From Amorphus orientalis (GTDB lineage Bacteria > Pseudomonadota > Alphaproteobacteria > Rhizobiales > Amorphaceae): DNA of 64,000 nucleotides. The stretch is from positions 1,144,001 through 1,208,000 of the forward strand of contig NZ_JAUSUL010000001.1 of NCBI RefSeq assembly GCF_030814015.1. Reading direction: 5' to 3'. Under the pieces are notes generated by a model that saw only the letters and a program-made list of their open reading frames with translations, was not told the DNA's origin and did not search any database. The position numbers were made by a program, and so were the translations under genes. Below, in pieces: positions 26,157 through 34,138 of the stretch. The first letter of the stretch is position 1. Each line of letters opens with the position of its first letter.

Positions 26157-26464
26157 TGCTTCCGGCGAGGATGGGATACGGGAGAGATGTGCGGGCGCGG
26201 CGGGCCGGGCTGCGGAGGGAGCGGATCACGCTGATCTGCGAGAAACGCGGCCCTGTCCGGCCAATAGGCCGCATATTGAGGGGTAAGGGCAAAGCCCTTC
26301 GACCCGATTCTCTTGCATCAGGGATCGAAGCCGAAAGGCCAAGACCCGCATAGCGGGGCTTGGTTCACGAGAGCCCGCCCGGATGCCCAGTAGCTTCAGG
26401 AGATAAATAGGAATTCTGGAACCTGTTACTTAAAACAATAACATATAATAATAACTTCTATAAA
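26157..26464. other. structured intergenic region, possible oriT
   Basis: No convincing gene. It holds the inverted repeat AAGGGC-AAA-GCCCTT (26285-26299) framed by GGGT and GACCC, and a second hairpin AAGACCCGC-ATA-GCGGGGCTT near 26341-26361. Inverted repeats of this kind occur at origins of transfer; the alternative is promoter or terminator structure for the flanking divergent genes. Confidence 0.3.
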
Positions 26465-29400
26465 GTGGATCGGATGAAAGACGAAACCGACATATTTAAG
26501 ATTATCTCGGATTATATGAAAGGAAAGACGGGACCTCCCGATTCTGAAATCGCCGCAATTTCGTTCGAGGGGGATGCTTCATCGGAGATGCTCAGGCCTC
26601 CTGAGCTGAGCGCGACGTTTTCCGAATTCTCCGAGGAGTACAAAATAGTAGCAAACGGGCTATCGCGATGCTCACTTTCAAACTGCCTCGCTATTTTTGG
26701 CTCTATGCTCACCCTTCCAGAGTTTCAGTCGAACACGTACCGCATCGAACTGCTGATCCATCTAGCCCTTCTGCACGCGAAAGGAAAAACGGGGCCAACG
26801 GAAGCGCAAGTTACAGCTTGGTTTAACCAACTCGATGAAGGGACCTGTGGCAGGCTCGAAGATCCCGCTGAAGACGTATTTCTATCTAGAGTGTTATGGG
26901 GCGGTGGTAACTATAGGACGTTCGAAGGGCTCGCGGAGGGCAACGCATTCCACACGCAGCTATTTCTAGACATTCTTGAAGACATGCCCGATTCGGGATT
27001 TTACGCAGATCTCAAGGCGGCAGTTGATGCGCTACTGTGCCTTTCCGAAGCGATCGCCGAACGCACCGGCCTTCCCGATTTCATTGTCGGCGAAACCATA
27101 CCGCGATCGAAGATTGAAAAGCCAGGTAGCGACGTATGGAGAGAGCTACGGAAGCGCGTACATTTTTCCCACGATGAACTAAGCGCAATGGGCATCGAAT
27201 TGAACACAATCGAGCCCTTTCTTGTTGACACAGAAATTATCAAGACTCTCCCTGAGACGCTCCCAGATATTTCACCAATTCATCTCACGCCAATATTTAC
27301 AACGAAGAAAGGCATTTTTGTCTTTTTGCCGAGCCTTATAGGAACATCAATTAGGGGGTTCGTTATTCAGCAATGTGTCAATTCGGGCATGGCTGATAGC
27401 CTTCATCAGGCACTCGCCAATGCGTATGCGAGCCATTTCTCACGTCAATCATTTTTAGGGATGGCCGCTCCGCGTATTGAAATGAAAAAATACCAAGACT
27501 TCTATGCTTGTCAGCTTGTTCGGGAAGTAGACGTTGGCCGCTACATTCACCTTATTTTTTACGTTGATAGTTTCAATCATTATACCAATACGGGTTTTTC
27601 AGGACTGCCCCCAATCGAGGAAATTTCGAGCTTTATTTGCCGATCAATCAATCACGTGCATGACGAATATTCACGGAAACCTAGATTCCGAGAAGGTTTG
27701 ACGTTAGTCATTGGCTGTGGGTGGGGGCGTTCTCTCGGAGCCGGTTTAGATGAGGACCCCCCAAACTGGCGAACGGAAATGATCCCTGCGCATGACGCTA
27801 CGGCGCTGAGTAGAGCGCCTTCGTTTAGTGCATTGGATATCTTCCGAATATTGGATGCACATCGTGCATTACTCGGCCAAGAGATCGAGCTTCACTACGC
27901 GAACGGGCTTCTCAACCTGTACGGCTGGGTTCAAAATAATAATGGCCATCTTATTCCTCATGACAAAATCAAAAACGATGGTAATGATGAAAACAGACCA
28001 TTGTTTTTTAGAATCCCGATGAACTCAAATTTGAATATACGTCATGACGTATATAGATCTGCCGACATTAGGCGCCTTACGCGGACCGATGGGTCAGTAG
28101 CTGAAATACAAAGAGCGCATAGCACGCCACGATACGGAACGAATGAACTTTCGCCCTTTTACGTGGACGTTGATGCGTTTTCCCAATCTATTTATCGCTC
28201 AGTATACATTGGTGAGAACGGAATATACTGGATTGAAGCGGAAACGAAGCCCAACTTAGATAATACGACTCGATATCAATTGTCCACGATGGCTATGCAT
28301 TGGGGAGAGCTGGTTTTTACCAATATTGACCAAGCCCATATCCTCGGGAGTAATGTTTGTGTCGCATGCGTGCTTCGCTTTTTAGATTCTGAATTACCGA
28401 CGGGCGATCAAGCTATCCCAAATAGCGAGGATATATCCACGTTTGTGGAATGTCGCTCGAAGAGTGCCAATGGAACCGTCGTTTTTGATATTAAGTCCGG
28501 ATTCTTATCGACGGGTCGCCGCTTAGATAATCTCGGAGAACGAGCTGTTGTAAGGGCTATCGTTGAATCGTGCTTCGCCGGAGCTGCCTGCTCGCCGGAA
28601 GAACACGTTCTAAGCGATATTGTCGACAAGGTGGTGGTATCCGATACCGCGCGGCATATGCACGCTTTTTCGGTTCCACAGCTTCGTGACTATGTGCGGG
28701 ATGATATCCCATCGCGTCCGGTCACGATTACCAGAATTGATGATGCCTCCACCAGGCTTGGGCTCGCATGGCGTTGCAGAAACCGCAGCGGTGAAACGCA
28801 TATCTTGGGTTTGAATGAATGCAAAGTCTTCCTAAGAGAGCTTGTCGATGCGCTTGTTCAAGAGATAAAGGTGCGTGTTTCAAGGTTCGATAAGGCTACT
28901 CTTATCGAGAGCTTGCTAAGAAATCACGAAGCGTTGTTCGCGGAGATGGATACCTGGAAGCGAACATATGGAGCTATGGAAGCACTTAGCACTGATGAGT
29001 CGACGATTGCCCAAGAAGCGATCACGAAAGTCGGGGGTCTCAATGCGGCAAGCATGTCCTCACGCATCGTAGTCGAGGCGGCAGTTTGTCATTCACCCGA
29101 CGGCGGTGGCATCACTCCCGGCGAGTACGATATCGGGGAGTTGCTGGCTTATGGGTCGCTTCTGCATCATATGGGCGGATATTCGGTCGCGATGTCTGCC
29201 GGGATGATGCCTGCGGAGATAAAGATATCCGTGGCGGGCGAAGTTATGATGAATCATGAGTTTTCGGACGATGTTATTCGACCGTTCGGGCAATTCTTTC
29301 AAGAATCGTCGCTGAAAGATGCCGCTGATAAATATGAGGAAAATTACGGGGCCAATTTTGGAGAAAAGGAAGTCCGAACAACAGATGGCGATGATGCGGG

Positions 29401-30370
29401 AATAGATGAAAGATTTGAATCTGCCTGGCGCGAAGAGTTTGGATTCACCTTATATGACCTTCAGACATTTGTTGATGGGTTTCATTCGATTTTGGCGTCC
29501 GATCGAAAGGCGGTGCTTCACATCAAAAGGGTCCAGTTGATTGAAAAAATTGGCGACCTTACTGGGCTGGAATCCGAAGTGATAAAGGCTTGCTTCGATC
29601 AGTTCTCTTTGATGCCAAGGGACAAATGGGATGAGGCGCCGCCGGAATTTATGTCTACGGCTTGGTATCCTTGGCAGTTTCAAAGGCAACTATCCTTGGT
29701 TAGCAGGCCTATTGTTCGGCTAGACAATACGGATGACCCGAATTGTTTGATTGCCCCGGCGATGATCATTATGCATATCGCGAAATTTGTAAGTGACGCC
29801 GCTGGAGGCGGCCTTGATCAGCAAATGTTTCGATCTAATGGTCCGATGTTCAGATGGATGGGGATTATTAAGGGCGAGCAGGGCGAAGCGTTTAATGACG
29901 AAGTTGCGGAACGTTTTCGCAACGCGGGATGGAGTGCGAGATCAAATCTTTCGGATGGGGTTCTGCTTGATCGAGAAAAGGATCCGGCTTTTGGGGATGT
30001 CGACGTTATTGCCTGGAATGCCTCAGAGCAGCGAGTGCTCATTATTGAATGCAAAGATTTGTCGTTCGATAAAACGCTAGGCGAAATTGCCAAGCGACTT
30101 TCAAATTACCGTGGAGAGACTAAAGAAAATGGAAAAGGGAAAAGGAGAAGAGATGAATTAAAAAAACATTTGGATCGCTGCGACGCGATTGAAAACAATT
30201 TGGGTGAGCTTTCGAAATTCGTTGGGTTTGAAGTGACCGGAATTGAAAAGGTGCTCGCATTTAGGGAACCGACAGCAATTCAGTACGCTAGAGTAATTCG
30301 CGAAAAGGGCGTTAAAATTGTCACTTTTCGGGATATTGAGGCGGAGTATGGAATTCATAATAGAGGTTAG
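26465..30370 (+). CDS. 1301-aa protein of unknown family with C-terminal PD-(D/E)xK-like nuclease motif
   Basis: I do not recognise a named family. Most of the protein (1-1100) has no P-loop, helicase or transmembrane signature that I can see. Near the end (about 1175-1215) FGDVDVIAWNASEQRVLIIECKDL gives the Asp, then Glu-x-Lys pattern of a PD-(D/E)xK nuclease, followed by a basic stretch KGKRRRDELKKHL. Base composition is clearly AT-richer than the mob genes and flanks. Start may be GTG 26465 or ATG 26474; there is no strong SD. Among mobile-element cargo, a large orphan protein ending in a nuclease suggests a defence effector, but this is inference. Confidence 0.75.
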   Translation: MDRMKDETDIFKIISDYMKGKTGPPDSEIAAISFEGDASSEMLRPPELSATFSEFSEEYKIVANGLSRCSLSNCLAIFGSMLTLPEFQSNTYRIELLIHLALLHAKGKTGPTEAQVTAWFNQLDEGTCGRLEDPAEDVFLSRVLWGGGNYRTFEGLAEGNAFHTQLFLDILEDMPDSGFYADLKAAVDALLCLSEAIAERTGLPDFIVGETIPRSKIEKPGSDVWRELRKRVHFSHDELSAMGIELNTIEPFLVDTEIIKTLPETLPDISPIHLTPIFTTKKGIFVFLPSLIGTSIRGFVIQQCVNSGMADSLHQALANAYASHFSRQSFLGMAAPRIEMKKYQDFYACQLVREVDVGRYIHLIFYVDSFNHYTNTGFSGLPPIEEISSFICRSINHVHDEYSRKPRFREGLTLVIGCGWGRSLGAGLDEDPPNWRTEMIPAHDATALSRAPSFSALDIFRILDAHRALLGQEIELHYANGLLNLYGWVQNNNGHLIPHDKIKNDGNDENRPLFFRIPMNSNLNIRHDVYRSADIRRLTRTDGSVAEIQRAHSTPRYGTNELSPFYVDVDAFSQSIYRSVYIGENGIYWIEAETKPNLDNTTRYQLSTMAMHWGELVFTNIDQAHILGSNVCVACVLRFLDSELPTGDQAIPNSEDISTFVECRSKSANGTVVFDIKSGFLSTGRRLDNLGERAVVRAIVESCFAGAACSPEEHVLSDIVDKVVVSDTARHMHAFSVPQLRDYVRDDIPSRPVTITRIDDASTRLGLAWRCRNRSGETHILGLNECKVFLRELVDALVQEIKVRVSRFDKATLIESLLRNHEALFAEMDTWKRTYGAMEALSTDESTIAQEAITKVGGLNAASMSSRIVVEAAVCHSPDGGGITPGEYDIGELLAYGSLLHHMGGYSVAMSAGMMPAEIKISVAGEVMMNHEFSDDVIRPFGQFFQESSLKDAADKYEENYGANFGEKEVRTTDGDDAGIDERFESAWREEFGFTLYDLQTFVDGFHSILASDRKAVLHIKRVQLIEKIGDLTGLESEVIKACFDQFSLMPRDKWDEAPPEFMSTAWYPWQFQRQLSLVSRPIVRLDNTDDPNCLIAPAMIIMHIAKFVSDAAGGGLDQQMFRSNGPMFRWMGIIKGEQGEAFNDEVAERFRNAGWSARSNLSDGVLLDREKDPAFGDVDVIAWNASEQRVLIIECKDLSFDKTLGEIAKRLSNYRGETKENGKGKRRRDELKKHLDRCDAIENNLGELSKFVGFEVTGIEKVLAFREPTAIQYARVIREKGVKIVTFRDIEAEYGIHNRG

Positions 30371-30403
30371 CTAGCGGAATTGAGTGATGCGACGTTCGGA
30401 ATT

Positions 30404-31558
30404 CTAGCTGTCGGAAAGCCTGTTCATTAACTCCGCCAATGGGATCACCGTCACATCGTTGCGGACAGGGTATGTTTCCTCCCCCGCATAAACCAGCCAT
30501 TTCGCTGTGGGGTTCACGTCCTCACAGGCCACATGAAAGCCCTTTTTCAGGGTGGGCGCGGTGGTGCGCTTGACCTCAATTGCCCAAAGCTCCTTGTCAA
30601 ATTTGAGTAGCAGGTCGATCTCGGCCCCGGCGCTCGTGCGGTAGAAAAACGCTTCAGCCCCGGCAGGCGCTGCGGCGATCAAATTTTCGATCACAAAGCC
30701 TTCCCAGCTCCCACCGACGACGGGATGCCCCAGAATGTCGTCGAGATCGTGCAGCCCCAGAAGCGCATGAGTCAGGCCGCTGTCGCGGATATAGGTCTTC
30801 GGACTCTTGACCAGCCGCTTGCCGACATTCGACGCCCACGGCTGCAAACGCCGCACCAGTAACAAATCGACCAAGAGATCGAGATAGCGGCTCGCCGTCT
30901 GCCCTTTGACCTCAAGCGCGCCTCCGATCTGCGAGGCGTTGAAGAGTTGGCTCTGATTGTGCGCCAGCATGGTCCAGAACCGACGAAGCGTTTCGGCGGG
31001 AATGCGCGAGCCCAGCGCGGGGATGTCGCGCTCCAGATAGGTGCGGATGAAATCCATCCGCCACTCGAAGCTATCCGCCTCATCGAGATACGCATCGGGA
31101 AAGCCGCCCCCGACCCATAGCTGGTTGAGATGGTCCGGTCCGACCTCGAGCAGATTGAGCGGCGGCAGCTCCAGATAGGAGATACGCCCAGCCAGCGATT
31201 CAGCGCTCTGGTTCAAAAGCTCGTTTGAAGCCGAGCCGAGCAAAAGGAACTGGCCAGTGCGCCGTCCCTCGCGGCGATTGAGATCGATGCGGCTGCGCAG
31301 GGTCTGAAACAGCCCCGGCATGCGCTGGACCTCATCGAGGACAATCAGCTTGTCGGCATTCTCGGAGAAATAGAGATCGGGATCGTCGAGCCTTGCAAGG
31401 TCCGCCGGACGCTCCAGATCGAGATAGACGGAAGGCCGATCATCGGCGATCTCGCGTGCCAGCGTCGTCTTGCCAACCTGCCGGGGTCCGAGCAGCGCAA
31501 CGGCGGGCCGTTTTTCGAGGGCAGAGCGAATCTTGGCTGTGAGAAGGCGTGGTATCAT
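30404..31558 (-). CDS. AAA ATPase with DUF4143 domain
   Basis: A 384-aa protein. Walker A is LLGPRQVGKTTL, Walker B LIVLDEVQRMP, and the sensor-like FLLLGSASNELL follows (AAA_14 domain, residues about 15-140). The DUF4143 domain (about 190-345) ends with the nuclease-like stretch YRTSAGAEIDLLLKFDKELWAIEVKRT, a D-x(n)-ExK arrangement. The family is widespread in prokaryotes; biological role is not settled. Its leader is a long palindrome that includes the ribosome-binding site. Confidence 0.88.
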   Translation of the reverse strand: MIPRLLTAKIRSALEKRPAVALLGPRQVGKTTLAREIADDRPSVYLDLERPADLARLDDPDLYFSENADKLIVLDEVQRMPGLFQTLRSRIDLNRREGRRTGQFLLLGSASNELLNQSAESLAGRISYLELPPLNLLEVGPDHLNQLWVGGGFPDAYLDEADSFEWRMDFIRTYLERDIPALGSRIPAETLRRFWTMLAHNQSQLFNASQIGGALEVKGQTASRYLDLLVDLLLVRRLQPWASNVGKRLVKSPKTYIRDSGLTHALLGLHDLDDILGHPVVGGSWEGFVIENLIAAAPAGAEAFFYRTSAGAEIDLLLKFDKELWAIEVKRTTAPTLKKGFHVACEDVNPTAKWLVYAGEETYPVRNDVTVIPLAELMNRLSDS

Positions 31559-31595
31559 CCTTGCAAATTTACCATTTATCGGTAAAATTGCAAGG
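31559..31595. promoter_or_regulatory. 15-bp-arm palindrome overlapping the ATPase ribosome-binding site
   Basis: CCTTGCAAATTTACC, 7 nt, then GGTAAAATTGCAAGG: 14 of 15 positions pair. On the minus strand the second arm ends AAGG directly before the ATG of the DUF4143 gene. It could be an operator in DNA or a hairpin hiding the SD in RNA. Confidence 0.7.
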
Positions 31596-31783
31596 ATAAA
31601 TTAAATCCACTAGACCAACGTTGGTTCAAACCTAGCCAGAACGGCAACCCTTCGGTTATGTACACTCAATATTTGTCGGGCTGCAGAGAAATACAATAGA
31701 ATATTTACTGTCTGGGTGACTGACCGGTAGAGCACATAGCCGAAGTCCCTCCCTCGCAAGCCATGCGTGCAATTTCTGCTTAT

Positions 31784-32686
31784 CTATGCCTCGCGACGTC
31801 GAAACTTGATACGGCGCTCTGATTCCTCAATGAGGTCATATGGCGCCCATGTCATATCTTCAATCAAACCATTCCGGTCGCTTATGAGATGGTTGATGCT
31901 ATTGAAATGACTGAAGTGCCCAACGAAGTTCCTGTTGAGCCCTCGCGCCGTCATCTCATCAATCTCGATATTCATAAAACTGTCGCCAAAATCGCCTCGG
32001 ACCAGAATTGCCACTGTCTTCGGGTCAAGAGCGAGAATAAGCTGAAACGGAACCATTCCCGGCAGTGGCAAGTCAAGCGCAGGATGGGGCGGTGCGGAGA
32101 TCGCCATAACGGGAGCGCTCAATGTGCGAATAGGAATTGGTGAGCGGCAGATGGTCAAACTCGACCTAATATACTCTTCTTTTTCCCATCCGACGAAGAG
32201 GGACATTAAGTTGTGTAGCGTTTTTAACTCGTTTGGATTCGCATTTAAGTAAGCATAGTGCTTTCTCTCCTCGTCGGTGAAGGCAATTTCATTGCCCTTG
32301 TTGACAGCCATCTGAGAAAGTTCTGATATCGTCTGTTTGTACTTTGGCGTTCGCGCTTCGAGGTGGCGGATCAATGCGTAAATTATAGGTTTATCAGCTT
32401 TATCGAGCGTATCTGTCCTTCCGCTCGTGATCTTGGTCCACGTATCGCTTTGCGAAATCGGCGTTTCTATGCGCTTGTTTATCTCGGTTTCAACGGAAAT
32501 TGGCACACCCTTGCTCAGTGAGACATACAAGTCGCGCTCAAATCCAAGGCTCTCGATTGAGCGCTTCGCCCACACTGCCATTGCCCCGTTTTTGGCAACA
32601 GTATTGACCTTTTTCTTATCTGGATCGACCGCAAAATTGCGGAGATAGAATTGCGGTATGTAGTGATGATCTCGAGGTGTAGACAT
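31784..32686 (-). CDS. DUF4238 domain-containing protein
   Basis: A 300-aa protein opening STPRDHHYIPQFYLRNFA, the diagnostic start of DUF4238. The rest is the expected length and carries a C-terminal basic tract (RRIKFRRREA). The function of DUF4238 is not established; such proteins are frequent near restriction and defence genes on mobile elements. Divergent from the 284-aa gene at 32844. AT-rich like its neighbours. Confidence 0.8.
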   Translation of the reverse strand: MSTPRDHHYIPQFYLRNFAVDPDKKKVNTVAKNGAMAVWAKRSIESLGFERDLYVSLSKGVPISVETEINKRIETPISQSDTWTKITSGRTDTLDKADKPIIYALIRHLEARTPKYKQTISELSQMAVNKGNEIAFTDEERKHYAYLNANPNELKTLHNLMSLFVGWEKEEYIRSSLTICRSPIPIRTLSAPVMAISAPPHPALDLPLPGMVPFQLILALDPKTVAILVRGDFGDSFMNIEIDEMTARGLNRNFVGHFSHFNSINHLISDRNGLIEDMTWAPYDLIEESERRIKFRRREA

Positions 32687-32843
32687 AAACTATACTTTCT
32701 AAAATGGGCTTCAGATTAAATGATCGGACTAAAATTTTGCAAATTGGGTGTTCGATGGCATTAAGAATTTTTTTTGCGGACCAGCGCATATAATACGTAG
32801 AAATAAGAATAAAATTGACAATTCGCGCGCGTGAGGAAAAACA

Positions 32844-33698
32844 ATGGACGTGGAATTCAAAGAAAAGACGTTTGAGAAATATTTTGGGCATGAATTAGCT
32901 CGCATCACGAACATGACATTTTCCCCAGATCAGTGTGATGAAGCCTTTTTGGGCTTCGATGAGGCGTTTCTTATGCCTCCGTCCTGGTTTTTCCGGTTCG
33001 GGCCATACATGAGAGGCCGACGCAGGGAGAGACTTACCGGCGTTGAGATTGATGAATTCAACATGCTTGGCAAGGGACTCGCAAGTCACATGCCCGATTT
33101 CAAATTCAACCTTTTCGTGCAATTCAAGCGACCCACATTTCTTGTCTCGCCCGGTGCGAGGGAATGGTTTGACTGGAAGCAAAGCTACTACCGCTATGCA
33201 ATAACGCATCATCAGCAGGAAGCCCTGGAGCGAATTGACGCGCAAAGCTATGGGCGCGCCGCAGCGGTTTATGCCAGCCCTGCGTTTTGGCAGGCCGCAG
33301 ACCTTTGGGCGAAGGTGCGGAATAAAACCGTTGTCGAGAACAGCAACATGGCCAGCGCTGTTAAGCTCAAGGGTCACAAGCACTACAGCTATATTGCGCC
33401 GGGCTATATTGGGAAAGGCCATTCCGAAACAGTTGACATTGAAAGCGACTCGCTTGGGCAAACCATCGAAACCGGATATGAGAAAAACGAACCGCTTCCA
33501 CTCAATCAACATTTGAAAAAGGCTGCATCTGCGATTATTGAAGCCACAAGTGGCAGCGATCTTATCACCCCAGTCTTCCACCAAGTGCAAACATCGCTGG
33601 GATTTGAGAATCTCGATCCCAATTCGCTTTATGACGCGATAGCAATTATCGAAATATTTTCGGAAGCATTTGGTGTCCGCTACTACGCAATAGGCTGA
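32844..33698 (+). CDS. 284-aa protein, possible PD-(D/E)xK-fold nuclease
   Basis: No family name recognised. The N-terminal segment SPDQCDEAFLGFDEAF followed by FNLFVQFKRPTFL resembles E-x3-GFD-x(n)-(E/Q)xK, a pattern seen in PD-(D/E)xK-fold proteins, with Gln in place of Glu. It has no signal peptide or membrane segment. GAGG precedes the ATG. It forms a divergent pair with the DUF4238 gene, 157 bp apart, suggesting one small defence-like module. Confidence 0.55.
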   Translation: MDVEFKEKTFEKYFGHELARITNMTFSPDQCDEAFLGFDEAFLMPPSWFFRFGPYMRGRRRERLTGVEIDEFNMLGKGLASHMPDFKFNLFVQFKRPTFLVSPGAREWFDWKQSYYRYAITHHQQEALERIDAQSYGRAAAVYASPAFWQAADLWAKVRNKTVVENSNMASAVKLKGHKHYSYIAPGYIGKGHSETVDIESDSLGQTIETGYEKNEPLPLNQHLKKAASAIIEATSGSDLITPVFHQVQTSLGFENLDPNSLYDAIAIIEIFSEAFGVRYYAIG

Positions 33699-34138
33699 AA
33701 GCAAGCCGGTACAATAATCCTGTAAAAACAAATAAGATTTTTACGATTATTTGTGTAGTCTTATATTGTAAAAACGCTCATTTTTTGGGAAAAACTTACG
33801 ATTTTATACCGTAACTTCGGTTGGCGACGATTTCAATACTTTTGTTTGTTGTCAGATGGCGATGCGCCGGCCAGACGGTGCGAGGGGTCAAGCGACGATA
33901 CGCTTGGATGGTGCGATCCGGGCTCAATGTCTGAGAGTGCACCCAGAGTCGGGAGGGATGCAACGGGAGGCGCGCAGCGGGCCTCCCTTGCCGAACCAGC
34001 CGCAGGCTGGTGAGTACTGCGTGGGATGGCCCACGCACACCTTGCGCACGATAAAATTGGCAGATCAGCACTTGCGCCGAAGAATGGTCATGCGCTGATG
34101 CATGAGCCGAAGACGTAACAGCGATGTTCGTGACAAAG
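33699..34138. other. 440-bp intergenic region with AT-rich dyad and a triple hairpin
   Basis: The left 120 bp is AT-rich and contains the inverted repeat CAAATAA/TTATTTG (33729-33753), which could terminate the upstream gene. The right part is GC-rich and holds three consecutive hairpins (33965-34036). No coding frame with family features. It lies downstream of inverse autotransporter gene A. Confidence 0.5.
33965..34036. other. three consecutive perfect hairpins
   Basis: GGGAGGC/GCCTCCC (33965-33987), ACCAGCC-gca-GGCTGGT (33995-34011) and GCGTGGG-atgg-CCCACGC (34019-34036). They are not followed by T runs on either strand, so simple intrinsic termination is doubtful. Position is about 100-175 bp past the stop of autotransporter gene A. 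Confidence 0.6.

Noticed and set aside
26171-26353. 60-codon plus-strand frame in the ardA/1301-aa intergenic region
   Set aside because: Strongly basic low-complexity translation across hairpins, no ribosome-binding site; region better explained as structured non-coding DNA.
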